From: an uncultured Maribacter sp.
GTDB taxonomy: Bacteria > Bacteroidota > Bacteroidia > Flavobacteriales > Flavobacteriaceae
Assembly (NCBI RefSeq): GCF_947500405.1
Contig: NZ_CANMRY010000005.1
Location: 124,001-188,000 of the forward strand
Reading direction: 5' to 3'
Length of the DNA stretch: 64,000 nucleotides
How positions within the stretch are numbered: the stretch's first letter is position 1; each line of letters begins with the position of its first letter. Positions 46,628 to 55,467 of this stretch are shown in pieces. The notes under the pieces are model-generated. The model searched no databases. It saw nothing but the letters and a program-made list of their open reading frames with translations, and was not told where the DNA came from. The translations under genes and the position numbers were made by a program.

Positions 46628-47227
46628 TTATGACAAGTGAGAACTTATAAGTTTAAGAAACTCATTTCTTGTTTCTTGTTTTTCAAACTGTCCTCTAAAT
46701 CCTGATGTAGTTGTAACAGAATTTTGTTTTTGTACACCACGCATCATCATACACATATGAGACGCCTCAATAACAACAGCTACTCCCTGTGGTTTTAACG
46801 TATTGTTTATGCACTCTAATATATCATGTGTTAGCCTTTCTTGCACTTGTAATCTTCTTGCAAAAACATCAACAATTCGTGGTATTTTACTTAATCCAAC
46901 TATATGACCGTTAGGAATATAAGCTACATGCGCTTTTCCAAAAAAGGGTAGCATGTGGTGCTCACATAAAGAATATAATTCTATATCCTTAATAATAACC
47001 ATATCATCATAATCTTCTTTGAACATAGCTCCCTTTAATATTTTCACAGGGTCTAAATCATACCCTTGCGTAAGAAATTGCATTGCTTTTGCAGCTCTTT
47101 CTGGAGTTTTGACTAAACCTTCTCTAGAGATATCTTCCCCTATTCCGTTTAAAATAGAAGTATATTTTTCCTGTACTTCTTTCGTAACTTCTTGATCGTA
47201 TTCTTCTAAATTTTTATATGATGACAT
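46628..47227 (-). CDS. folE: GTP cyclohydrolase I
   Basis: First enzyme of tetrahydrofolate/tetrahydrobiopterin-type pterin synthesis (GTP to dihydroneopterin triphosphate). 199 residues. Zinc and substrate residues lie in [20 protein letters not shown] (Cys and His ligands) and in [20 protein letters not shown] (second Cys), with [20 protein letters not shown] between. Length and motifs are those of the canonical zinc-type FolE, not the FolE2 form used under zinc starvation. It lies near the metal-uptake-like group but on the opposite strand, so no regulatory link can be claimed. Confidence 0.96.
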   Translation of the reverse strand: MSSYKNLEEYDQEVTKEVQEKYTSILNGIGEDISREGLVKTPERAAKAMQFLTQGYDLDPVKILKGAMFKEDYDDMVIIKDIELYSLCEHHMLPFFGKAHVAYIPNGHIVGLSKIPRIVDVFARRLQVQERLTHDILECINNTLKPQGVAVVIEASHMCMMMRGVQKQNSVTTTSGFRGQFEKQETRNEFLKLISSHLS

Positions 47228-47399
47228 GCTTTATAATATCTTTTAATCCTAATATTATGCAAATATATGCCTATTCTATTAATTCCTAGTATTTTGATAT
47301 GTGTACTGGCGTGTATTTAAAAAGACAACTCTAATGATTATCTCTATATTTTGGTATGTCCGTGCTAATGTTTACTTTCATCCTGTTAAAAAAAAATAG

Positions 47400-48104
47400 A
47401 TGATAAAGGCTTCCAATATTCAAAAATTTTATGGAGAACTTCAGGTTTTAAAAGGAGTAGATTTACACATAAAAAAAAGTGAGGTTATATCTATTGTTGG
47501 CCAATCTGGTGCTGGAAAAACAACTCTTTTACAAATATTAGGAACATTAGATGCGCAATATAACAAACAAGATAGTAGCCTTTTAATTAATAATATAGAT
47601 GTTACTAATTTAACGGATCAAGAGCTTGCAAAGTTTAGAAATGAGCATATTGGTTTTATTTTTCAATTTCACCAATTATTACCAGAATTTACGGCATTAG
47701 AAAATGTTTGTATTCCTGCATTCATAAAAAAAACAAATAAAGCCCAAGCGGAAAAAAGAGCTAAAGAATTGTTAGATTTTTTAGGATTATCTCACCGATA
47801 TAATCATAAACCAAATGAATTATCTGGAGGAGAACAACAAAGAGTTGCTGTTGCCAGAGCTCTAATTAATAATCCTTCAATAATTTTTGCAGATGAACCT
47901 AGTGGTAATTTAGACTCAGAAAGTGCCGATAATTTACACAAATTGTTTTTTGAATTAAGAGAAAAATATAACCAAACGTTTGTTATTGTTACACATAATG
48001 AAGAACTGGCAAACTTAGCCGATAGAAAATTAGTTATGGTAGATGGCAACTTTACACAAAAAGAAGAATCTATAGAATGGCAAGAGTGGAATGCAGATAA
48101 ATAA
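47400..48104 (+). CDS. lolD: LolD-type ABC transporter ATPase
   Basis: 234-residue ABC ATPase of the MacB/LolD class. Walker A is [16 protein letters not shown], the signature is [16 protein letters not shown] and Walker B is [29 protein letters not shown] is the MacB/LolD-type Q-loop region. LolD drives release of lipoproteins from the inner membrane. Partner permeases (LolC/E) are not in the window, as is common in Flavobacteria where they are encoded elsewhere. It is followed after three bases by a TIGR02757 gene. Another MacB-type function is possible. Confidence 0.88.
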   Translation: MIKASNIQKFYGELQVLKGVDLHIKKSEVISIVGQSGAGKTTLLQILGTLDAQYNKQDSSLLINNIDVTNLTDQELAKFRNEHIGFIFQFHQLLPEFTALENVCIPAFIKKTNKAQAEKRAKELLDFLGLSHRYNHKPNELSGGEQQRVAVARALINNPSIIFADEPSGNLDSESADNLHKLFFELREKYNQTFVIVTHNEELANLADRKLVMVDGNFTQKEESIEWQEWNADK

Positions 48105-48107
48105 TAC

Positions 48108-48872
48108 ATGACCAAAAAGGAACTCAAAGATTTTTTAGATGCTAAGGTTGTACAATACAACAGACCAGATTTTATAGAAAGTGACCCCATACAAATTCCG
48201 CATACCTTTTCTAAAAAAGAAGATATAGAAATTAGTGCTTTTTTAACCGCAACAATAGCTTGGGGTAACAGAAAAAGTATTATTAAAAATGCAAAACAAA
48301 TGATGTCTATTATGGGAAATTCTCCTCATGATTTTGTTATGCAGCATAAAGAGGAAGATTTAGAAGCTTTTAATACTTTTGTACACCGAACTTTTAATAG
48401 TGAAGATGCAAGGTTTTTCGTAAAAAGCTTACGTAATATTTATAAAAACAAAGGAGGGTTAGAATCTGTTTTTAAAACCAACCTTTCCGAAAATTCTTTA
48501 CAACCAGCTATTTCTAGTTTTAAATCTGTTTTTTTTGAAATTCCACATCCAAAAAGAACAACCAAACACGTATCTGACCCTTTAAAAGGTTCTGCTGCCA
48601 AGCGTATTAATATGTTTTTACGTTGGATGATAAGAGACGCATCTACAGGAGTAGATTTTGGTATTTGGAAAACCATACCCACCTCCTCTTTATCTTGCCC
48701 CTTAGATGTTCATTCTGGTAATGTTGCTAGAAAGTTAAAACTTTTAAACCGTAAGCAAAACGATGCTAAAGCACTTTTAGAACTAGATATTTCTTTACGA
48801 AAATTAGACCCTAAAGACCCCGTAAAATATGATTTTGCTTTATTTGGCTTAGGAGTTTTTGAAAAATTCTAA
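48108..48872 (+). CDS. TIGR02757 family protein of unknown function
   Basis: 254 residues with no signal peptide or membrane segment. Motifs TFSKKEDIEISAFLTATIAW, FVHRTFNSEDARFFVKSL, LKGSAAKRINMFLRWMIRD and PLDVHSGNVARKLKLL are those of the TIGR02757/DUF2400 family, which contains a helix-hairpin-helix-like part reminiscent of DNA glycosylases (LFGLGVF near the C-terminus). The biochemical role is not established; a nucleic-acid role is only a guess. The gene is tightly linked to lolD and ends one base from the convergent fasciclin gene. Confidence 0.88.
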   Translation: MTKKELKDFLDAKVVQYNRPDFIESDPIQIPHTFSKKEDIEISAFLTATIAWGNRKSIIKNAKQMMSIMGNSPHDFVMQHKEEDLEAFNTFVHRTFNSEDARFFVKSLRNIYKNKGGLESVFKTNLSENSLQPAISSFKSVFFEIPHPKRTTKHVSDPLKGSAAKRINMFLRWMIRDASTGVDFGIWKTIPTSSLSCPLDVHSGNVARKLKLLNRKQNDAKALLELDISLRKLDPKDPVKYDFALFGLGVFEKF

Positions 48873-48873
48873 T

Positions 48874-50442
48874 CTATAATACATCAATTAATTTTTCTGG
48901 AACTAATACTTTATCTATAACGTGTATTACTCCTCTTAAAACCTCATTATTAGATTTAGAAATTCTTGCCAACGAATCTGTTTTATCTTTAATATAGATA
49001 CCATTATTATTAACCAAAAGAGTAATATTTTCCCCTTGCGCTGTATCTAGATTTTCATTATTAATTATGTTAGATGACATTAATTTTCCAGATTCTATAC
49101 AATGGTATTTAAAAATATTTTTTAACATTTCTAAATCTTCAGCTGTGTTAAATTCTTCTAATGAAGTATACCCTTTTTCTTGTATAAGCTTTATAAATGC
49201 AACGTCAGAAGGTATAAAAAAAGTAAATTCTTTATCTAAAAAACCTCCAAGACTACTTTGTAATGTTTTAAATAGACTATGCGCTACGTTGCAATTATCT
49301 AAATTTTCTAAAGCAGCAGCAAATACTCTACTAGTTTCATTACTTAAATCATCTATCACAGATTGTGGTAACAAAACTCTATCTATAGTATGTATCACTC
49401 CATTTTTTGTTGGTATATCTGTTAAAATAAAATTTGCTCCTAAAGTAGTCGCATCTATTAATTCGTATCCATTACTTGTAAGTGAAATTTTTATTTTATT
49501 ACCTCCAGATAGAGTTGCAATTTCCCCTTCAGTAATATCAGAAAAATTTACAACATCTTTTAACACATGATAAGATAATACATCACGCAACAAATCTATT
49601 TCAAACGTAGTGTCTATATCATCTAAAGAAGTAATTCCCGCTCCAAGAAGGGCATAAATACCTCCAAATGAGTCATTCGTAGGAGCAAAAACTGTATAAG
49701 TCCCGTCTTCATTTAAAGTATCTAACAACCCTGTAATTTCTAAAGCATCTTTTAAAAGAGAAAAATCTTCATTTTCCTGCACTAATTCTGAAATTGTTTT
49801 ACTATTAGTTGCATTTGTAGTGTTTAAAAACTCTTGTACCTCTGCAGGAATTAAAATTTTATCTATGGTATGTAGTATACCGTTACTAGCTTTAGTATCT
49901 ATTTCTAATAAATTAGCATTTACCTCAGATGCATCCCCAATAACAAATGTTTCTCCAGAAGCAATTATTTTAATACTATCGCCTTCTAATAGTGTTTCTA
50001 GTGTTTCTGCAGAAAGTGCATCCGAATTTAGCTGCTTTTCTACACCATGATATAATAAAATACGCTTAAGTAATTCTATTTCAATAAAATCGTTAAAATC
50101 ATTAAAACTATTATAATCATCTCCTAACAATATAAACAACTCTTCTATTGCTTTATTAGTAGGAGCAAATAAAGTTAATGGCCCACCAACAGAAAAATTG
50201 CTTTCTAAACCAGCTTTTACAATTGCAGCTTTTAATAATGATAAGTCTTCTGCTTTACTAATTGATTCGATAATATTTAACGTAGCTACTTGCTCTACAA
50301 ATTCTTCTTCTTCTTCCTTAATAGATTCTTCTTTTATTATTTCTTCAATTTTTTCTTCAGAAATATTTTTACTACAAGAAAATAGTATTGCAAAAATGCT
50401 CAATAATAGTAGTAGTTTTTTTAACTGTGAGGTGGTTTTCAT
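48874..50442 (-). CDS. Fasciclin-domain lipoprotein with three FAS1 domains
   Basis: 522 residues. The frame begins 19 codons earlier, but the lipoprotein signal MKTTSQLKKLLLLLSIFAIL with the acylated Cys in FSCSKN starts at 50442, which is chosen. Three FAS1 domains follow: about residues 55-200 (GPLTLFAPTNKAIEEL, GILHTIDKILIPAEV), 205-360 (GTYTVFAPTNDSF, GVIHTIDRVLLPQSV) and 365-520 (FTFFIPSDVAF, GVIHVIDKVLVPEKL). Each ends in the conserved H-x-I-D-x-(V/I)-L strand. The first domain is preceded by a Glu-rich linker. FAS1 domains mediate adhesion or protein-protein contacts at the cell surface, so this is probably surface-exposed. Divergent from the PhoX-like gene. Confidence 0.9.
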   Translation of the reverse strand: MKTTSQLKKLLLLLSIFAILFSCSKNISEEKIEEIIKEESIKEEEEEFVEQVATLNIIESISKAEDLSLLKAAIVKAGLESNFSVGGPLTLFAPTNKAIEELFILLGDDYNSFNDFNDFIEIELLKRILLYHGVEKQLNSDALSAETLETLLEGDSIKIIASGETFVIGDASEVNANLLEIDTKASNGILHTIDKILIPAEVQEFLNTTNATNSKTISELVQENEDFSLLKDALEITGLLDTLNEDGTYTVFAPTNDSFGGIYALLGAGITSLDDIDTTFEIDLLRDVLSYHVLKDVVNFSDITEGEIATLSGGNKIKISLTSNGYELIDATTLGANFILTDIPTKNGVIHTIDRVLLPQSVIDDLSNETSRVFAAALENLDNCNVAHSLFKTLQSSLGGFLDKEFTFFIPSDVAFIKLIQEKGYTSLEEFNTAEDLEMLKNIFKYHCIESGKLMSSNIINNENLDTAQGENITLLVNNNGIYIKDKTDSLARISKSNNEVLRGVIHVIDKVLVPEKLIDVL

Positions 50443-50909
50443 TTTGTTGTTTTTTGGTTCTCTAAATAATTCTGGAAAATTAGTGCTTAACAAAACCAAC
50501 TAGATAAACATAACCTTAATTATAAGTTATTCAAAGTTTAAATTTTAAACATTTAATACTATAAAAAACACGATTATTTTTAGAAAAAAAACGTAACTAT
50601 TTAAACTACCTATCCAAATAACAAAAGTCTTTAAACGCTTACAATACTAGACGTTTAACTACTTACACTTAAAATATAACCCCTAAACTAACTTAAAGTT
50701 ACAAGATTAATATAACACTTTAAATTAATGAAAATCAAATAGTTACAACCTTTATGAAATATAATTTTGAATGATTCTAATTAGTAACAATATAATAATA
50801 GTCCTAACATTAAAAACAACAAAACAAAATATTCAGTTAAACCTAGCTTAAACCATTGCTCTTAATTTTACACCAGAATTTATAACCCATAACAAACACA
50901 TTAAAGAAA
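50443..50909. other. 467-base divergent intergenic region between the fasciclin and PhoX-like genes
   Basis: Very AT-rich with no coding frame. It should hold promoters for both divergent genes. Features I can point to are TAATTTTG at 50762-50769 on the plus strand (TAnnTTTG) and an inverted repeat, TTAAACG at 50631-50637 and CGTTTAA at 50652-50658, whose centres are about two helical turns apart. Nothing else stands out. Confidence 0.5.
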
Positions 50910-52376
50910 ATGAAAAAATTTACAAGTGTATTGCTTTTAGCAGGTTTAGTTTCGGCTACTTCTTGTGACAAATTAGACGATTTTACTGGAGGTGGAAACG
51001 GAGAACCTAAAGAAGGTGTAACTTTAAAAAACCACTCTACTGTACCTGCTTTTTTTAAAGTAGCTCCAGAATTCAATGATTTAAAGATATACTCTTTATT
51101 AAGTTCTCCAGATGTACTACAAGATTCTCCAAACTTTATTTATGGATCTATGGCTGATGGTGCAGGTCTTTTAAAAGAAGCTGACGGGACTTTTACACTA
51201 ATTAATAATATTGAAGCAGATTATTCTATTGCTAGAGTAACTTTTGATGAAACTTTTAAACCTGTTAAAGGAGAATATATTCTTAATGCTGAAGCTACAG
51301 CATATACTGCACAATGTTCTGGTTCTTTAATTACGCCAGAAGAACACGGTTTTGGACCCACTTATTTATCTGGTGGAGAATGGGGTGGATCTTCTAAAGC
51401 AGTTTTTGCTGTAGATCCTTACAAGAGCCCTTCTAATGCATCTGTAGCAACTACATTATCTGCTTTAGGAGAGTGGTCTACTGAAAATGCAGTGGCAATA
51501 GGAAAAGATGCTTTCCCTGGGAAAACTATAATTTTCATTGGTGATGACCATTCTGATAATGAAGTTCCTTCTGGACAATTAGGTATGTATGTTGCAGATC
51601 AAGGAGATCTTAACAATGGAAAATTATATACTTTAAAAGTTACTACTGAAGGTGTAATATATGAAATGGATATGGCTGAAGGAGAAACTTACGATGCTGA
51701 ATTCATTGAAATGAATGAAAGAAATATTGATCTTTTAGATGCCGAAGCTAAAGAAAAAGGTGCTATGGGATTCTCTAGATTAGAAGATATTGACTGGAGA
51801 AGAGGTATAGCTGCTAACCAAAGAGAATTATACATTACTGTTACTGGTAGAAAAAAAGATGGTCTTGTTGGTAAAGGTTCTACTTACGGAAGAATATACA
51901 AAGTAGTTTTAGATAAAGAAGATCCTACAAAAGCAACCATTTCTTGTGTTTTAGATGGAGATAAATTAGATGGTAAAGCAAAAGCTTTCCATAGTCCTGA
52001 TAACATTGTTGTTACTAAAAACTATGCATACATTCAAGAAGACCCTAATGGATATCCTGATACTGCAGATAAAGCACACTATGCACAATTATACCAATAC
52101 AACTTAAATACAGGAGAATTAAAAACGGTATTAGAGTGTGATCAAGTTGCAGCTGCAGCTGCTGGTGTTGGTAACACAGAAAGAAATTGGGAAATTACAG
52201 GTATGATTGATGTTTCTGAAACTTTAGGGATGGAAGGTACATTTATCATGATTACGCAAAACCATGGTTGGGAACCTGCAGATGGTTCTGCTTTTACGGA
52301 TCCTTTAGCTAACTCACAAGCAAATAGCCGTAAAGAGGGTAGCCAGTTATTTGTTCTTAAAGGTTTATCTAACTAA
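50910..52376 (+). CDS. PhoX-like (DUF839-type) lipoprotein
   Basis: 488 residues. Lipoprotein signal with the lipobox Cys in SATSCDKLDDFTGG. The mature part has beta-propeller-like repeats. Segments SRLEDIDWRRG, YGRIYKVVLD, FHSPDNIVVTKN, and YQYNLNTGELKTV followed later by FIMITQNHGW recall the PhoX/DUF839 family of metal-dependent alkaline phosphatases and related propellers, in which an SPDN motif and acidic residues bind calcium or iron. Full conservation of the PhoX active site cannot be verified by eye. It is followed after ten bases by an imelysin/peroxidase fusion, which argues for a redox- or iron-linked role rather than simple phosphate scavenging. Confidence 0.6.
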   Translation: MKKFTSVLLLAGLVSATSCDKLDDFTGGGNGEPKEGVTLKNHSTVPAFFKVAPEFNDLKIYSLLSSPDVLQDSPNFIYGSMADGAGLLKEADGTFTLINNIEADYSIARVTFDETFKPVKGEYILNAEATAYTAQCSGSLITPEEHGFGPTYLSGGEWGGSSKAVFAVDPYKSPSNASVATTLSALGEWSTENAVAIGKDAFPGKTIIFIGDDHSDNEVPSGQLGMYVADQGDLNNGKLYTLKVTTEGVIYEMDMAEGETYDAEFIEMNERNIDLLDAEAKEKGAMGFSRLEDIDWRRGIAANQRELYITVTGRKKDGLVGKGSTYGRIYKVVLDKEDPTKATISCVLDGDKLDGKAKAFHSPDNIVVTKNYAYIQEDPNGYPDTADKAHYAQLYQYNLNTGELKTVLECDQVAAAAAGVGNTERNWEITGMIDVSETLGMEGTFIMITQNHGWEPADGSAFTDPLANSQANSRKEGSQLFVLKGLSN

Positions 52377-52386
52377 TAATTTTTGA

Positions 52387-54207
52387 ATGATTAAGCATTT
52401 AAAAAAACAATTAAAAAAAGGGGTTTATGTTTACATAAGCCTCTTTGCTTTATCTATTATTTCATGTAATCAGATAAAAAAAGACACTAAAGAGGTTCAT
52501 CTAAACATGGGTCAAAAACTTCAAAAAAATTATACTGCAAAACTTATTACATGCCAATCGCACTTAGATAGTTTATCTAAAAGTAATTCTAAAAAAGATT
52601 TTGAAAAATATTACTTAAATGCTAGAAAAGTGTTTAAACAAGTAGAACCAATGATGGCATTTGTTGATGCAGAAAATTATAAGTTTTTAAACGCACCTAA
52701 TATATTAAAAGTAGAAGAAGAAGATGCTACTAATATTAAAGTAATGTCTCCTAAAAGCTTTCAGGTATTAGAAGAATCTATTTATACAGAGGAAACTTTA
52801 GACATTAAAAAAGTACAAGAAACCGCTAAACTTATATACCATAGATTAAAACTAATTGAAAAAAACACCAAAATAGAGTATTTTAAAGAACACCATGTTC
52901 TTTGGCTGCTTAGAGATGCTATACTAAGAGTTTCGCAAACAGGAATTACAGGTTTTGATTCTCCTGTTTTAGAACAATCTTTAGCAGAAGCGCAAGAGGT
53001 ATACAATACTTTAAATGACTATATACATATTTTAGAAACAGAATTTGTAAATAAAGAACTTTATAATAGTTGGGTTTCTGAAATTGAATCTACTATAAAA
53101 AATCTAGATACTAAAAACTTTAATTCATTTAATAGGTATAACTTTATTAAAAATCACACACACAAACAGTTGCGTTTATTTAATGAAACTGTTCTAGACT
53201 GGAATACTAAATTTCCATTTACTTTGGCTCTTAAAAATGATGCTCCTTCCCTATTTTCTGATAAAACATTCAACACAGAATATTATTCAGATATAAAAAA
53301 CAAAGGATTCTCTAAAGAAGTTATTGCTTTAGGACGTGATTTATTCAATGACAAAAGTTTATCTATAAATAACTCTATGAGTTGTGCTACATGTCATAAC
53401 AAAGAAAAAGCATTTACAGATGGTTTTAAAAAACCTAAAGGACAATTAAGAAATAGTCCAACATTAACATATGCTTCGCTTCAACAAAGCTTTTTTTATG
53501 ATAATAGAGCAGGAAGTTTAGAAGGCCAAATAGTATCTGTTGTAAATAATGAAACAGAATTTCATACAAATTTAGAAACATTACAAAAAGCTGTAAATAC
53601 AAGTCCTGATTATAAATCTCGTTTTGATAGTATTTATAATGGCAAAGTAACAGACTATAATATACGCAATGCTATTGCAGAGTATATTAGAACCTTAAAT
53701 AAATTTAACTCTAAGTTTGATAAAAATATTAATGGTCTAGAAAATACCTTAACCAAAAAAGAAATTAATGGTTTTAATTTATTTATGGGAAAAGCTAAAT
53801 GTGCAACTTGCCATTTTGCTCCTGTCTTTAATGGTACTGTACCAACATTATATAAGGATACAGAAATAGAGTTATTAGGAGTGCCTACTAAAAACGACAC
53901 AATTAATGCCATAGTAGATACAGATTTAGGAAGGTATAACGTATTTAAAACTGAGGAAAGAAAACACTTTTTTAAAACTCCAACGGTTAGAAACATAGAA
54001 CTTACAGCTCCTTATATGCATAATGGTGTTTACACTACACTAGAAGAAGTTGTAGATTTTTATAATCGTGGTGGCGGTGCAGGAATAGGAATAGATTTAG
54101 AATTACAAACACTACCTCCTACTCCACTAAATTTATCCGAAATAGAAAAAGAAGACCTCATTCTTTTCATGAAAAGTTTAACTGATTCTACTAAAGAAAA
54201 TATTTAA
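52387..54207 (+). CDS. Imelysin-like/di-heme cytochrome c peroxidase (MauG-type) fusion lipoprotein
   Basis: 606 residues. Lipoprotein-type signal (VYISLFALSIISCNQIKK). N-terminal half (about residues 35-260) is all-helical and imelysin-like (QKLQKNYTAKLITCQSHLDS, SPKSFQVLEESIYTEE). The C-terminal half (about 310-600) is a MauG/CcpA peroxidase with two c-type heme sites, CATCH at 333-337 and CATCH at 472-476, plus RNSPTLTYASLQQSFFYDNR and TPTVRNIELTAPYMHNGVY. Imelysin domains in other bacteria are tied to iron uptake. It is co-transcribed with the PhoX-like gene and has a strong terminator. The electron donor and substrate are unknown. Confidence 0.88.
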   Translation: MIKHLKKQLKKGVYVYISLFALSIISCNQIKKDTKEVHLNMGQKLQKNYTAKLITCQSHLDSLSKSNSKKDFEKYYLNARKVFKQVEPMMAFVDAENYKFLNAPNILKVEEEDATNIKVMSPKSFQVLEESIYTEETLDIKKVQETAKLIYHRLKLIEKNTKIEYFKEHHVLWLLRDAILRVSQTGITGFDSPVLEQSLAEAQEVYNTLNDYIHILETEFVNKELYNSWVSEIESTIKNLDTKNFNSFNRYNFIKNHTHKQLRLFNETVLDWNTKFPFTLALKNDAPSLFSDKTFNTEYYSDIKNKGFSKEVIALGRDLFNDKSLSINNSMSCATCHNKEKAFTDGFKKPKGQLRNSPTLTYASLQQSFFYDNRAGSLEGQIVSVVNNETEFHTNLETLQKAVNTSPDYKSRFDSIYNGKVTDYNIRNAIAEYIRTLNKFNSKFDKNINGLENTLTKKEINGFNLFMGKAKCATCHFAPVFNGTVPTLYKDTEIELLGVPTKNDTINAIVDTDLGRYNVFKTEERKHFFKTPTVRNIELTAPYMHNGVYTTLEEVVDFYNRGGGAGIGIDLELQTLPPTPLNLSEIEKEDLILFMKSLTDSTKENI

Positions 54208-54223
54208 ATTAAGCTTTTAAATA

Positions 54224-54270
54224 TAAAATAGCCTTGCAGAAATACATAGCTGTAAGGCTATTTTTATTTA
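54224..54270 (+). terminator. Terminator after the peroxidase gene
   Basis: AAATAGCCTTGCAG pairs with CTGTAAGGCTATTT (one G-U), loop of about 10 bases, followed by TTATTTA. Confidence 0.85.
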
Positions 54271-54321
54271 TAAGTATTTATAAACTATCTTAGAGGTTTA
54301 ATTTTTTATTTTAAATAAAAT

Positions 54322-54777
54322 ATGCAACCAAAAGCCTTTTTAAAAACCTTAAATTTTCTTCATCTTTCTTTAGTATTGGGTCTAATACTTTTTACAGTAA
54401 TAGCTTATATGCAAAATTCAGAAATAACGGCACAACCAGATTCTAGCAACCCATTTTTATATGCGGTACCAATTATTGCTATTATTGGTTATTTTGGCAG
54501 TCAGTTTTTATCAAAAAAAATGTTATCAAAAATTACATCCAACTTATCTTTAGAAGAAAAATTAAAAAAATATAAGTCAGCATCTCATGTAAAGTTTATG
54601 ATTATTGAACTTCCTGCTATTTTTGCATTATTTGCTTTTTACACTACATCAAATGCTTTGCCTCTTGTAATTGCTGTTTCCTTAATTGCTTATTTATTCT
54701 CGCAAAAACCTTCTTTAAATAAAATAAAAACAGATTTAAACTTAAGCAAAGAGGAAATAAAAGCTTTAGAATCATGA
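54322..54777 (+). CDS. Small four-helix membrane protein of unknown function
   Basis: 151 residues. Four hydrophobic segments: LHLSLVLGLILFTVIAYM, LYAVPIIAIIGYFGSQFL, MIIELPAIFALFAFYTTS and LPLVIAVSLIAYLFSQK. They are separated by a basic cytosolic loop (LEEKLKKYKSASHVK), and a charged C-terminus ends LNLSKEEIKALES. I recognise no family. Its stop overlaps the start of the SGNH hydrolase gene (ATGA), so the two are translationally coupled. A membrane-assembly or helper role for the hydrolase or the oxidoreductase downstream is only a guess. Confidence 0.78.
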   Translation: MQPKAFLKTLNFLHLSLVLGLILFTVIAYMQNSEITAQPDSSNPFLYAVPIIAIIGYFGSQFLSKKMLSKITSNLSLEEKLKKYKSASHVKFMIIELPAIFALFAFYTTSNALPLVIAVSLIAYLFSQKPSLNKIKTDLNLSKEEIKALES

Positions 54778-55466
54778 AAAATTTCAAAATCCTTATTATA
54801 ATTATGTTAGCATTCTTAGGTATAAATAAGGCAAAAGCGCAAACGGAAGACTGGGCAAATTTAAAACATTTTCAAAAAGAAAATGAAGCCATTAAAATTC
54901 CTTTAGAAAATGAAGATAGAGTAGTTTTCATGGGAAATTCTATTACTATTGGTTGGCTACACAAAAGACCAGATTTTTTTAAAGGAAAACCATATATAAA
55001 TAGAGGAATTAGCGGGCAAACTACGCCACAAATGCTAATTCGCTTTAGACAAGATGTTGTAGAATTACATCCAAAAGTTGTTGTTCTATTAGCTGGTACA
55101 AATGATATTGCTGGAAACACAGGCTCATCCACTTTAAATATGATTATTAATAATATTAAAGGAATGGCCGAAATTGCAAAAGCAAATAATATTAAAGTAA
55201 TCCTATCTTCTACTCTACCTGCTTATAAATACCCTTGGAGTCCAGAAATTAAACCTGCAGATAAAATTGTTGCATTAAACAAAATGATAAAAGAATATGC
55301 ATTTGAAAATGACTGTATTTATTTAGATTATTTTTCTGCTATGGTTGATGATAGAAATGGTTTACCTAAAAAATATGCAAAAGATGAGGTACACCCAACA
55401 GCAGAAGGTTATGCGGTTATGGAACCTTTAGTAGAAGAAGCAATTAAAGAAGCGCTAAAAAAATAA
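54774..55466 (+). CDS. Exported SGNH/GDSL-type hydrolase
   Basis: 230 residues with a signal peptide (FKILIIIMLAFLGINKAKAQ). Block I is FMGNSITIGW, with Ser as nucleophile in GNSI; block II Gly is in NRGISGQTT; block III is LLAGTNDIAG with the conserved Asn; block V is DEVHPTAEGY with the Asp-His pair. This is the arrangement of periplasmic esterases and lipases that act on acylated sugars or lipids. It is coupled to the preceding membrane-protein gene (ATGA overlap) and is followed after one base by the carotenoid-isomerase-like gene, so a lipid or pigment substrate is plausible. Confidence 0.88.
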   Translation: MKNFKILIIIMLAFLGINKAKAQTEDWANLKHFQKENEAIKIPLENEDRVVFMGNSITIGWLHKRPDFFKGKPYINRGISGQTTPQMLIRFRQDVVELHPKVVVLLAGTNDIAGNTGSSTLNMIINNIKGMAEIAKANNIKVILSSTLPAYKYPWSPEIKPADKIVALNKMIKEYAFENDCIYLDYFSAMVDDRNGLPKKYAKDEVHPTAEGYAVMEPLVEEAIKEALKK

Positions 55467-55467
55467 T

